From assembly GCF_004114975.1 (NCBI RefSeq), contig NZ_CP030051.1, positions 6,971,501 through 7,035,500 of the forward strand: a stretch of 64,000 bases of DNA, given 5' to 3'. This document shows positions 7,386 through 15,605 of this stretch, one piece after another; the first letter of the stretch is position 1; every line of letters starts with the position of its first letter. Source of the stretch: Bradyrhizobium guangdongense. GTDB lineage: Bacteria; Pseudomonadota; Alphaproteobacteria; Rhizobiales; Xanthobacteraceae. A program made the translations under genes and the position numbers. The notes below the pieces were generated by a model. It saw nothing but the letters and a program-made list of their open reading frames with translations. It was not told where the DNA came from and made no database searches.

Positions 7386-8108
7386 TTATTCGTTGCGCGC
7401 CTTCTCCTTGGCCGCGCGATGGAGATGCCGGTAAGTGCCGTCGAACACCGTATCGGATGACGACGTCCATTCGGTGCCGGCGGCCAGTTTGGGGCGACTG
7501 TTGTAGATCCGGCGAGCCTGGAGCTCGCGCTCCGCCGCTTCCTCTTCCCCCATGGGCTCGAGCTCGAAGTTGGCCTCCTCGGGAATGACGATGATTTGAG
7601 CGAAGGGTTCGTTAGGCCGGAAGATGTGAGTTCGGCCTTCGGCCGGCGCCTTGAAGACGCAAAAGAACATCATCGGCCACCAATTGCGGATCAGCGCAGG
7701 GACCGCGATCGGCACAGTGTCGGTCCGATCGGCATAGAAGCGCGGATGCGGCTCGGTCCGAATCGCCATGCCTTTCTCGACCTTGAGATCGAGCAGGATC
7801 TGATAGGTATAGAATGCGTCGCCAAACCTGCGAAACGGCGGCCATTCCGCGCCACCTTCCGGCGGTTCGCCCCAATCGGCCTCGAGGACCAAACGGCCAT
7901 CCCTGGTCGTGACACGAAGCTCGAAGTCATAGGGATAGAACAGCTCGATGCCGTATTGCGCGCCCTCGGAAAACGGCACGCAATGCCAGACCTGCTCACG
8001 CGAACCGTTCGCACGCGGCTCGCGCGTGCCGGACCATCCCGGGATTTCCATCTTGGTGCGGCGGGGCGCCAGCCGCGGATCGTTCAGACGAAACTTGACC
8101 TTGGCCAT
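7386..8108 (-). CDS. Conserved hypothetical protein, possibly DUF6065-like
   Basis: A 240-residue soluble protein without signal peptide or membrane segments. It starts MAKVKFRLNDPRLAPRR and has an aromatic-rich core with WHCVPFSEGAQYGIELFYPY and RNWWPMMFFCVF, then an FRPNEPFAQIIVIP segment and a charged C-terminal helix. The motif style recalls uncharacterised families such as DUF6065, but I am not sure of the assignment. I see no catalytic motif. It is convergent with the polyhistidine gene and divergent from mbfA. Aromatic residues and conserved prolines suggest a beta-rich ligand-binding fold, which is only an impression. Confidence 0.7.
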   Translation of the reverse strand: MAKVKFRLNDPRLAPRRTKMEIPGWSGTREPRANGSREQVWHCVPFSEGAQYGIELFYPYDFELRVTTRDGRLVLEADWGEPPEGGAEWPPFRRFGDAFYTYQILLDLKVEKGMAIRTEPHPRFYADRTDTVPIAVPALIRNWWPMMFFCVFKAPAEGRTHIFRPNEPFAQIIVIPEEANFELEPMGEEEAAERELQARRIYNSRPKLAAGTEWTSSSDTVFDGTYRHLHRAAKEKARNE

Positions 8109-8258
8109 TATTCACCCGTCCATTCAAACTCTAGAATTTAAACCTGTACCTCGGGGCAGGTTTCCATGCACTCAAGCGCCATCCGTGGCGGCACGTGGAT
8201 TGTCAGGATTCGCGCGGCGCGCGTGAATTGACCCTGAACGAATTGCAGCCTATATCGA

Positions 8259-8275
8259 TTTAGAACCATTCTAAA
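8259..8275. promoter_or_regulatory. ICE-like iron control element (Irr operator)
   Basis: TTTAGAA-CCA-TTCTAAA is a perfect 7-bp inverted repeat with a three-base spacer. It matches the iron control element bound by Irr in rhizobia. Its centre lies 28 bases upstream of the mbfA start codon, a position suited to repression of mbfA under iron limitation, as reported for Bradyrhizobium mbfA. Confidence 0.88.
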
Positions 8276-8294
8276 CTGATAACAGGTCCAATTC

Positions 8295-9266
8295 GTGAAG
8301 AACTTTGCCGATCTAACCGAGCGCGAGGTGCTTGCGGTCGCGATCTCCTCCGAGGAGGAAGACAGCCGCATTTACATGAGCTTCGCCGAAGATCTGAAGG
8401 AACGCTATCCCGACTCGGCCAAGCTGTTCGAGCAGATGGCCGAAGAAGAGCGCGGCCACCGGCACATGCTGCTGGAAATGTACGAGCAACGCTTCGGCCA
8501 GCATTTGCCACCGATCCGTCGGGAGGACGTCAAGGGATTCCTGAAGCGCCGCCCGGTCTGGCTCACCAAGAACCTGCCACTCGACACCATCCGCAGGGAG
8601 GTCGAGACCATGGAATTGCAGGCCGAGCGCTTTTACGTGAAGGCAGCCGAACAGGCCCAGGATGTCGGCGTGCGCCGCTTGCTCGGCGATCTCGCGGAAG
8701 CCGAGAAAGGCCACGAGGAGACCGCTGCGAAACTGACAGACCAGATCCTGAGCTCCGACGTGCGCGCGGAAGAAGATCGCACCCATCGCCGCATGTTCGT
8801 GCTGCAATATGTGCAGCCGGGCCTCGCCGGCCTGATGGACGGCTCGGTCTCGACACTGGCGCCGCTGTTCGCCGCGGCCTTTGCCACGCATCACAACTGG
8901 CAGACCTTTCTGGTCGGCCTCGCCGCCTCGATCGGCGCCGGCATCAGCATGGGGTTTGCGGAAGCGCTGTCCGACGACGGCTCGCTGACGGGCCGCGGCT
9001 CGCCCTGGCTGCGCGGCGTCACCTGCGGCGCAATGACGACGCTCGGCGGGCTCGGCCACACCGCGCCCTATCTCGTGCCCGACAGCTGGGCCAATGCGTT
9101 CTGGATCGCGACCGCGATCGCCTGCGTCGTCGTGTTCTTCGAACTATGGGCGATCGCGTTCATCCGCTCGCGCTACATGGACACGCCTTTCCTTCAGGCC
9201 GTGTTCCAGATCGTGCTCGGCGGCGCCATCGTGCTGGCGGTGGGCATCTTGATCGGGGCGGCGTAG
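8295..9266 (+). CDS. mbfA: MbfA: ferritin-like/VIT1 membrane iron exporter
   Basis: A 323-residue two-domain protein. Residues 1-165 form a ferritin-like diiron domain with E20, EERGH (E52/H55), E107 and EKGH (E137/H140) as likely iron ligands. Residues 175-323 form a VIT1/CCC1-like membrane domain with several hydrophobic segments, including MDGSVSTLAPLFAAAFA and a C-terminal helix. This architecture is that of MbfA, the inner-membrane iron exporter of Bradyrhizobium and Agrobacterium. The start is GTG at 8295. The ICE palindrome just upstream indicates Irr control. The next gene begins ten bases after the stop, suggesting an operon with the outer-membrane barrel gene. Confidence 0.95.
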   Translation: MKNFADLTEREVLAVAISSEEEDSRIYMSFAEDLKERYPDSAKLFEQMAEEERGHRHMLLEMYEQRFGQHLPPIRREDVKGFLKRRPVWLTKNLPLDTIRREVETMELQAERFYVKAAEQAQDVGVRRLLGDLAEAEKGHEETAAKLTDQILSSDVRAEEDRTHRRMFVLQYVQPGLAGLMDGSVSTLAPLFAAAFATHHNWQTFLVGLAASIGAGISMGFAEALSDDGSLTGRGSPWLRGVTCGAMTTLGGLGHTAPYLVPDSWANAFWIATAIACVVVFFELWAIAFIRSRYMDTPFLQAVFQIVLGGAIVLAVGILIGAA

Positions 9267-9275
9267 GCGACGGCG

Positions 9276-10133
9276 ATGAAGGGACATCGTTCATTCAACG
9301 CAGCAGGCCTTGCGGCGGTATTGACCCTCCCGGCCCTGGGCGGAGTCGCGCACGCGACCGATGAAATTCAAGTCTACAACGCCGGGATCGCCGCGGTCGG
9401 CCAGTTCACGATCCAGCAGCATCTGAACTACATCGCGCTCGGTCAGAAGAATCCGCCCTTTCCCGGCGGGCTCGCCTCAAATCACAGCCTGAACGGCACC
9501 CCGGAATTCGCCTACGGCGTGACCGACTGGTGGGAGGTCGGACTCTACCTGCCGTTCTCGATCCAGGACGAGCGCTTCTATTCGGACGCCTTCAAGCTGC
9601 GCACGCTGTTCGTTTCGCCGCACGCCGAACAGCGCAATTTCTTCTACGGCGTGAACTTCGAATTCAGCAACGAGACGCCGCCATTCTCCCAGTCCCGGTT
9701 CTCGATGGAGATTCGTCCCATCATCGGGGTGCGAAACAGCGAGTACGAGTTCATCGTCAATCCGATCGTCGACGTCCATTTCGGCAAGTTTGCCGAACAG
9801 CATTTCACGCCGGCGGCGCGTATCGCACGCAAATTCGGGGACGATCTGTACGCAGGCTTCGAGTACTATAGCGACCTCGGCCAGATCGGAAACTTCGACA
9901 AACTTGCGGACCAGCAGCACACGCTGTTCGCGGTCACCGACTTCAAGGCCGGCGACTTCGACGTGAACTTCGGCGTCGGCTACGGGTTGACGCGGGGGTC
10001 CGACCGCCTCGTGGTCAAGACCATCATCGGCTATGCCTTTCCGGCGCCGGGCCAGAAACCGGACGGTGGCGATCGCGTGAGCGGACCAGTCAATCCTTTC
10101 ACCCATGCTGCCGTGCACGGCTTCCAGCCCTGA
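9276..10133 (+). CDS. Predicted outer-membrane beta-barrel protein
   Basis: A 285-residue protein with a signal peptide (MKGHRSFNAAGLAAVLTLPA, cleaved after AHA). The mature part is built of alternating amphipathic strands with many aromatic residues (FAYGVTDWWEVGLYLPFSI, FFYGVNFEF, GFEYYSDLGQIGNF, FDVNFGVGYGLTRGSDRLV), typical of a small outer-membrane barrel of about 12 strands. Similar proteins are annotated only as transporter or hypothetical. It starts ten bases after mbfA and ends about 30 bases before the cytochrome b561 gene, so the three are probably one transcript. A role in passage of exported metal across the outer membrane is my inference from context only. Confidence 0.8.
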   Translation: MKGHRSFNAAGLAAVLTLPALGGVAHATDEIQVYNAGIAAVGQFTIQQHLNYIALGQKNPPFPGGLASNHSLNGTPEFAYGVTDWWEVGLYLPFSIQDERFYSDAFKLRTLFVSPHAEQRNFFYGVNFEFSNETPPFSQSRFSMEIRPIIGVRNSEYEFIVNPIVDVHFGKFAEQHFTPAARIARKFGDDLYAGFEYYSDLGQIGNFDKLADQQHTLFAVTDFKAGDFDVNFGVGYGLTRGSDRLVVKTIIGYAFPAPGQKPDGGDRVSGPVNPFTHAAVHGFQP

Positions 10134-10164
10134 CCGGCGCGACCTTTCAATGCCAGGGATCCTC

Positions 10165-10692
10165 ATGACCCGTCTTCAATACGGCACGCCCGCCAAGATC
10201 TTCCACTGGGTCATCGTCGCCCTGCTGGCCGTGCAATATCCGATCGGCTGGCTGATGCCGGACATCCATCGGGGCATGAGCCCGGGCGCCGGCATGACCT
10301 TCCACCTGTCCATCGGACTGACGATCCTGCTGCTGACGGCGCTCCGGTTCGTCTGGCGCCTCACCCATCCGGTCGCGCCTGAAAGCTCCCTGCCCCCCTG
10401 GCAGCGCTTGTCTTCGGAGGCCGTCCACTGGCTGCTCTACGCGCTGGTACTGGCGACGACGATCTCCGGCTGGCTGTTTGCGTCCTTCCGCGGCTGGTCC
10501 GTCTCGTACTTCTACCTCGTGCCGCTGCCGATGCTCGCGTCCGATAACGCGGCCGCCGGGAAGGCGATCGACGGCCTCCACCAGGCGATGGAATGGGCGC
10601 TGCTCATCACCATCTGCATTCACGTCGCAGCCGCGCTGGCGCATGTCTTCATCTATCGCGACCGGGTGATGCAGCGGATGCTGCCCGGGTAG
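10165..10692 (+). CDS. Cytochrome b561 family protein
   Basis: A 175-residue inner-membrane protein with four hydrophobic helices. Likely haem-ligand histidines are seen in IFHWVI (helix 1), TFHLSIG (helix 2), VHWLLY (helix 3) and CIHVAAALAH (helix 4). This fits the bacterial b561 (YodB/CybB) family, which moves electrons between quinol and periplasmic or membrane acceptors. The ATG at 10165 has AGGGA upstream and gives the usual MTRLQYGTPAKIFHW start; an ATG at 10150 is also possible. It is the last gene of the mbfA cluster and may supply or remove electrons linked to iron redox state, which is speculative. Confidence 0.9.
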   Translation: MTRLQYGTPAKIFHWVIVALLAVQYPIGWLMPDIHRGMSPGAGMTFHLSIGLTILLLTALRFVWRLTHPVAPESSLPPWQRLSSEAVHWLLYALVLATTISGWLFASFRGWSVSYFYLVPLPMLASDNAAAGKAIDGLHQAMEWALLITICIHVAAALAHVFIYRDRVMQRMLPG

Positions 10693-10784
10693 CATTCCGG
10701 ACAGATCAACCGCGATCAAACGGCGGTTGCGGCATCGGCTAAAACTGCGCATCATCGCAAACCAGCGAAGCGCAGGAGCATGTC

Positions 10785-12257
10785 GTGGCGAAATCGGAAT
10801 GGAGTTTCAAGAGCGCGGTCGAACTGTCGGCCGCATTGGCGGCGAAGAAGGTGTCGGCCGTCGAGCTCACGCAGGATGCGATCGACCGCATCGAACGTCA
10901 CGACGGCAAGATCAACGCGATCTGCGTCCGGGATTTCGATCGCGCGCTGGACGCCGCGCGCGAAGCGGATGCGGCGCTGGCCCGCGGCGAGCGAAAGCCG
11001 CTGCTCGGCCTGCCGATGACGGTGAAGGAGTCCTACAACATTGCCGGCCTGCCTACGACCTGGGGCAATCCCGCCCACAAGGACTTCATTGCGAGGGAAG
11101 ATGCCCTGCCTGTCACGCGGGTGAAGGATGCCGGCACGATCGTGCTCGGCAAGACCAACGTGCCGCTCGCCCTCGCCGACTGGCAGAGCTACAACGACAT
11201 CTACGGCACCACCAACAACCCCTATGATCTCGGCCGCACGCCGGGCGGCTCCTCCGGTGGCTCCTCGGCGGCGCTGGCGGCGGGTTACGGCCCGCTCTCG
11301 ATCGGCTCGGACATCGGCGGCTCGCTGCGCGTGCCGGCGTTCCATTGCGGCGTCTACGCCCACAAGCCGACCTTCGATCTATTGCCGTCTCGTGGTCATA
11401 CGCCGCCGCCGGCTCCCGCGTTAGCTTATGAGCGCGATCTCGCCGTGATCGGACCGATGGCGCGAAGTGCCGGCGATCTATCCCTGCTGCTCGATGTCAT
11501 GGCCGGTCCCGACCCGCTCGACAACGGCAAGGCTTACAGGCTCGAGCTGCCGGCCGCGCGTCACGGCTCGCTGAAAGAATTCCGAGTTCTCGTGATCGAT
11601 TCCGATCCGGTGCTGCCGACCGACACCGCGGTACGCGGCAGCATCAACACGCTCGCCGACAATCTCGCCAAAGCCGGCGTCAGGATCGATCGCAGCAGTC
11701 CGCTGCTGCCGGATTTCGCGGCGTCCTCGCGCCTCTATATGCGGATGCTGCTGTCGTTCCTCGCAGCCAGCTTCTCGCCCGAGTTCTACGCTGGGGCGGC
11801 CGCCGCGGCCGCTACCCTGCCGGCCAGCAACAACAGCCTGCAGGCCGAACGCCTGCGCGGCATCGCGCTCAGCCATCGTGACTGGCTGCTGGCGCGCGGC
11901 GGCCGGACACGCCTGCGCGCGCAATGGCACGAGCTGTTCAAATCCTTTGATGCGGTGATCTGCCCGGTCATGCCGACGCCGGCCTATCCGCACGATCATT
12001 CGCCGGACCAGGAGCAGCGCCGCATCCTGATCGACGGCACGGCGCACGTCTATACCGACCAGCTCGTCTGGCCCGGCATCGCCACCCTCCCAGGCCTGCC
12101 CGCGACAGCGATCCCGACCGGCTTCGCACCGGATGGGCTGCCGGTCGGCGTGCAGATCGTCGGCCCGTGGCTGGAGGACCGCACACCGCTCAAGCTCGCC
12201 GAATTGATCGAACGCGAGTTCGGCGGGTTCGTGCCGCCGAAGATGTTCGGGGATTGA
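10785..12257 (+). CDS. Amidase (amidase signature family)
   Basis: A 490-residue amidase-signature enzyme with the Ser-cisSer-Lys triad. The lysine is in LPMTVKESYN, the first serine in the GGSSGGSSAA block, and the nucleophilic serine in GSDIGGSLRVPA. Length and motif spacing are normal, so the enzyme should be active. The start is a GTG at 10785 with AGGAG seven bases upstream; the neighbouring ATG at 10780 is out of frame. It is predicted cytoplasmic and hydrolyses a carboxamide to acid and ammonia. It stands alone between the mbfA cluster and a convergent dehydrogenase gene. The substrate cannot be read from sequence. Confidence 0.92.
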   Translation: MAKSEWSFKSAVELSAALAAKKVSAVELTQDAIDRIERHDGKINAICVRDFDRALDAAREADAALARGERKPLLGLPMTVKESYNIAGLPTTWGNPAHKDFIAREDALPVTRVKDAGTIVLGKTNVPLALADWQSYNDIYGTTNNPYDLGRTPGGSSGGSSAALAAGYGPLSIGSDIGGSLRVPAFHCGVYAHKPTFDLLPSRGHTPPPAPALAYERDLAVIGPMARSAGDLSLLLDVMAGPDPLDNGKAYRLELPAARHGSLKEFRVLVIDSDPVLPTDTAVRGSINTLADNLAKAGVRIDRSSPLLPDFAASSRLYMRMLLSFLAASFSPEFYAGAAAAAATLPASNNSLQAERLRGIALSHRDWLLARGGRTRLRAQWHELFKSFDAVICPVMPTPAYPHDHSPDQEQRRILIDGTAHVYTDQLVWPGIATLPGLPATAIPTGFAPDGLPVGVQIVGPWLEDRTPLKLAELIEREFGGFVPPKMFGD

Positions 12258-12314
12258 GACCTCCTGGTCGGCCCACGTGTCGCGGAGAGTTGAACTAAGC
12301 CCCCGCATTCCGCT

Positions 12315-12419
12315 GTCATGCCCCGGCTTGACCGGGGCATCCAGTACTCCGCGGCGGAGGTTGGTGCGGACAACTGCCGCCGGGGCGTACTGGGTCGCCC
12401 GGTCAAGCCGGGCGACGAC
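12315..12419. repeat. palindromic repeat, GTCATGCCCCGGCTTGACCGG type
   Basis: The left arm has CCCCGGCTTGACCGGGGCATC and CAGTACTCC; the right arm has GTACTG and CGCCCGGTCAAGCCGGGCGAC, giving a long imperfect hairpin. It lies between the convergent amidase and alcohol dehydrogenase genes and could act as a bidirectional 3-prime end structure. Confidence 0.8.
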
Positions 12420-12435
12420 ACCGTCATTGCGGTTA

Positions 12436-13524
12436 CTAGCTATCAAACACGATCACGCTGCGCAGCGTCTTGCCGGCTTTCATGTTGGCGAAACCCTCGT
12501 TGATCTCGCTGAGCTTCAGCTTGGCCGAAATCCAGTCCTCGAGGTGCAGCCGGCCACGCAGGTAGAAATCGACCAGGCGCGGCATATCGACACGGAAGTG
12601 GTTCGAGCCCATCGAGGAGCCCTGGATCTTGCGCTCGCGCAGGAAATCGAAGCCGTGCAGCTCGATCTTCTGGCCGAACGGGATCATGCCGACGATGGTG
12701 GCGGTGCCGCCGGAGGCGAGCATGGCAAAAGCCTGCTCCGCGGTCTCCTTGCGGCCGAGCACCTCGAAGGAATGATGCACGCCGCCATTGGTGAGGTCGC
12801 GCACCTGCTTCACCACGTCGCCGTCGGCGGGATTGATGATGTCGGTCGCGCCCAGCTTGGTCGCGAGCTGGAGCTTGGCCGGATTGGTGTCGATGGCGAT
12901 GATGCGGCCGGCGCCTGCGATCTGCGCCCCGTTGATCGCGGCCATGCCGACGCCGCCGCAGCCGATCACGGCCACGGTCTCGCCGGCCGTCACCTTGGCC
13001 GTGTTCACGACCGCACCGTAGCCGGTAATGACGCCGCAGCCGATCAGTGCGGCGAGCTCGAGCGGCATGTCCTTCCTGATTTTGACGATCGCATTCTCGT
13101 GCACCAGCATCTGCTCGGCGAAGGAGGAGAGATTGAGGAACTGGTGCAGCTTCTCCGGCTTCGACCATTGCATCCGGTTGGAGACGCCGGGCAGCATCTT
13201 CACCGTCGTGTCGGTGCAAAGCACGGTGCGTCCGGTGGTGCAGTTGTCGCAGGTGCCGCAGAACACCGACAGGCAGGTGACGACGTGATCGCCCGGCTTC
13301 ACATAAGTGACGTCGGAGCCGACCTGCTCGACGATGCCGGCCGACTCGTGGCCGAGCACCGCGGGCAGCGGATGCGGATAAAGGCCTTCCATGAAGTGCA
13401 AATCGGAGTGGCAGAGCCCGGCGACCGCGGTGCGGATCAGCACCTCGCGCGGGCCCGGCTTCGGCAGGCTGACATCCTCGATGACGAGCGGCTGGTTGAC
13501 TTCATAGAGGACGGCGGCCTTCAT
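12436..13524 (-). CDS. Zinc-dependent alcohol dehydrogenase
   Basis: A 362-residue medium-chain dehydrogenase/reductase. Catalytic zinc ligands are the cysteine of GLCHSDLHF, the histidine of LGHESAG and a later cysteine near IGCGVITGYG. The structural zinc site is the four-cysteine lobe CGTCDNCTTGRTVLC. The NAD-binding Rossmann motif is VIGCGGVGMAAINGA. It resembles class III-like enzymes of the AdhC type. The ATG at 13524 has GAGGAAAA upstream; the longer reading to 13626 runs into the upstream gene and is rejected. It follows the AidB-like gene on the same strand, separated by 76 bases that contain a hairpin. The substrate alcohol is unknown. Confidence 0.93.
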   Translation of the reverse strand: MKAAVLYEVNQPLVIEDVSLPKPGPREVLIRTAVAGLCHSDLHFMEGLYPHPLPAVLGHESAGIVEQVGSDVTYVKPGDHVVTCLSVFCGTCDNCTTGRTVLCTDTTVKMLPGVSNRMQWSKPEKLHQFLNLSSFAEQMLVHENAIVKIRKDMPLELAALIGCGVITGYGAVVNTAKVTAGETVAVIGCGGVGMAAINGAQIAGAGRIIAIDTNPAKLQLATKLGATDIINPADGDVVKQVRDLTNGGVHHSFEVLGRKETAEQAFAMLASGGTATIVGMIPFGQKIELHGFDFLRERKIQGSSMGSNHFRVDMPRLVDFYLRGRLHLEDWISAKLKLSEINEGFANMKAGKTLRSVIVFDS

Positions 13525-13568
13525 CGGGTTTTCCTCGTTGTTGTTTGTTCGTTGGATCTTCGGCTGTC

Positions 13569-13591
13569 CACCTCTCCCTATGGGAGAGGTG
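13569..13591. repeat. short perfect hairpin between aidB-like and adh genes
   Basis: CACCTCTCCC and GGGAGAGGTG form a 10-bp perfect stem with a three-base loop. It belongs to the CCTCTCCC repeat family found at 33606, 34731 and 35904. It could work as a processing or attenuation signal between the two genes; no T-tract follows on either strand. Confidence 0.75.
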
Positions 13592-13600
13592 AGGACCAGC

Positions 13601-15385
13601 CTACGCCGCCAGAACCAGTTCGCCAACCTCGCTCATTCCGGCTGTGCGATCACCGAGCAGCAGCTCGGCGATCTTCGCCTGCGTCGCATTTTCCGTCAGC
13701 CGGAACGGATCACTCGGTGCCACTCGGTGATCGATTACCAGCCGCGACAGCAGCAGGCGGCGCGCATCGCCGCGCATCTCGTGGATGCGGTGCGCCTCCC
13801 AGGCCAGCGCCACCGCGCTCGCGACATGATAAAGCACGCTCGTCGCACGCCGCGCATCGGCCTCGTTCTCGGATTTCCCCGCAACCTGGCGGGCAAAGCG
13901 CACTGCGCGATCGACCAGACCGCGCAAATTGTCGCGCCAGGCCTGCGGCACGGAGGCGCTGTCGTCGAGCCGCGCATGAAGATCGGCAGCGAGCGCGGAT
14001 TCCGCGCCGTGGCGTCCGACGGCGCGCCGGAGCGCATCGATGGCGACGATGTTGCCGGTGCCCTCCCAGACCGAACCGAGATGGGCATCGCGCAGCAGGC
14101 GCGGCGTTGCGAACTCCTCGATATAGCCGATGCCGCCGCGCATCTCGAGCGCATCGCCGCAGACCTTTCGGGCATCGCGCGTGGCGCGGAATTTCAGCGT
14201 CGGCGTCAGGATGCGCAGCAGCGCTGCCGCATCCTGGCTGCCGGCTTCGGCACGATCGAGCGCATCTGCGGTGAGGAAGCTCATCGACAGCGCCTGCTCG
14301 ACGGGCAGCATGATCTTCAGCATCTGGCGACGGCCGAGCGGCAGGTCGATGATGCGGCTCCCGAACACCACGCGGTTCTTCGCCACCGTCATCGCGTCGT
14401 GATAGGCGCGGCGCATCAGCGCGGTGGATTTGACGCCGTTGGACAGCCGCGACGAGTTCACCATCTCGGCCATCTGCACGAAGCCGCGATCGAGCTTGCC
14501 GACGGCATAGGCGATGGCGCCTTCGAGCTTGATCTCGCCGGAGGCCATCGAGCGGGTGCCGAGCTTGTCCTTCAGGCGCACGATCCGGTAGTGGTTCTGC
14601 GCGCCGTCGTCGAGGAAGCGCGGCATCAGGAACAGGCCGACGCCGCGCGTGCCTGGGCCGGCGCCTTCGGGGCGCGCCAAGAGCATGACGACCTTTGCAT
14701 CGGCGTTCGAGCAGAACCATTTCTCGCCGTAGAGGCGCCAATGCTCGCCCTCCTGCACCGCACGGGTGGTCAGCGTGCCGACGTCGGAGCCGCCCTCCTT
14801 CTCGGTCATGAACTGGCCGCCTTGCGTCAGCTTGCTCATGTCGGTCGAGGTCAGGCCGTCGAGATATTTCGCCTTCAGGGCCTCGCTGCCGAAATTCGCC
14901 AGCAGTTTTGCGCAGCCGTCGGTGACGTTGATCGGACAGCCCATGCCGAATTCGGTCTGGTTGAACAGGAAGGTGAAGGCGTGCTTGGCCACGACGGGAT
15001 ATTTGTCCGGCCAGCCCATGATGCCCTTGCGAAGCGAGAGCGCGTGGATGCCGAACTCGCCGAATGCGGCATTCTCCAGCTCGCGATAGGCCGGATGATA
15101 TTCGATCCATTGCACGTCGCGGCCGAACTTGTCGCGCTGGTGCAGCACCGGCGTGTGCCGGTCGGCAAGCCGCGCACACTCGTCGAGATGGCCGCCGGCG
15201 AGCTCGCCAAGACGGTCCAGATGCGGCTCGATGTGGCGAAACAGCGTCTCCGGCAGATGGATGCGCAACAGGTCCGCCAGCGCCGGATCCGCGCGGTAGA
15301 AATTCATGCCCGTGGTATCGGGCGCCAGCAGGCCGGATGATGCGGCGGCAGGGCTTTTCGCCTGCGCTGTGAGCGGCTCGTGCAT
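13601..15385 (-). CDS. AidB-like acyl-CoA dehydrogenase
   Basis: A 594-residue flavoprotein of the acyl-CoA dehydrogenase family. The length and motifs (TEFGMGCPINVTDG, GGQFMTEKEGGSDVG, WFCSNADAKVVMLLAR, GGIGYIEEF) match the AidB branch, tetrameric FAD proteins induced by DNA alkylation in E. coli. AidB proteins bind DNA through a C-terminal basic region, and this protein is arginine-rich in its last 150 residues. AidB has weak isovaleryl-CoA dehydrogenase activity, so a catabolic role is equally possible here beside an alcohol dehydrogenase, an SDR and an enoyl-CoA hydratase relative. It is the first gene of a minus-strand pair and divergent from the SDR gene. Confidence 0.92.
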   Translation of the reverse strand: MHEPLTAQAKSPAAASSGLLAPDTTGMNFYRADPALADLLRIHLPETLFRHIEPHLDRLGELAGGHLDECARLADRHTPVLHQRDKFGRDVQWIEYHPAYRELENAAFGEFGIHALSLRKGIMGWPDKYPVVAKHAFTFLFNQTEFGMGCPINVTDGCAKLLANFGSEALKAKYLDGLTSTDMSKLTQGGQFMTEKEGGSDVGTLTTRAVQEGEHWRLYGEKWFCSNADAKVVMLLARPEGAGPGTRGVGLFLMPRFLDDGAQNHYRIVRLKDKLGTRSMASGEIKLEGAIAYAVGKLDRGFVQMAEMVNSSRLSNGVKSTALMRRAYHDAMTVAKNRVVFGSRIIDLPLGRRQMLKIMLPVEQALSMSFLTADALDRAEAGSQDAAALLRILTPTLKFRATRDARKVCGDALEMRGGIGYIEEFATPRLLRDAHLGSVWEGTGNIVAIDALRRAVGRHGAESALAADLHARLDDSASVPQAWRDNLRGLVDRAVRFARQVAGKSENEADARRATSVLYHVASAVALAWEAHRIHEMRGDARRLLLSRLVIDHRVAPSDPFRLTENATQAKIAELLLGDRTAGMSEVGELVLAA

Positions 15386-15605
15386 GATCGTCCTCTTCGT
15401 TTCCGTCCGGCGGCATTCTTATCGCTTGCCGCTTGGGATGATGTCGATCATGCTCCCGTCGCAAAAAGCGATAAAGCCGCAAATCGTCAGGGCCGCATGA
15501 TTGCCGTGAAGGAGCAGTTCGCTCTGCGGAATGTGATCGGTCCGGCTGGTTGTCCGCATGGCGGATGCCTAGATCAACGAGGTCCTGTCCCCGGGAGATC
15601 ACACC

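Noticed and set aside
8132..8150. second ICE-like site around CTCTAGAATTTAAAC
   Set aside because: Only TCTAGA is palindromic; it does not match the TTTAGAA-N3-TTCTAAA pattern.
10707..10729. CAACCGC/GCGGTTG hairpin after the cytochrome b561 gene as a terminator
   Set aside because: The stem is only 7 bp and no T-tract follows, so it is not a convincing Rho-independent terminator.
13525..13626. N-terminal extension of the alcohol dehydrogenase
   Set aside because: It crosses a hairpin and the end of the upstream gene; the ATG at 13524 has GAGGAAAA and the normal family start.
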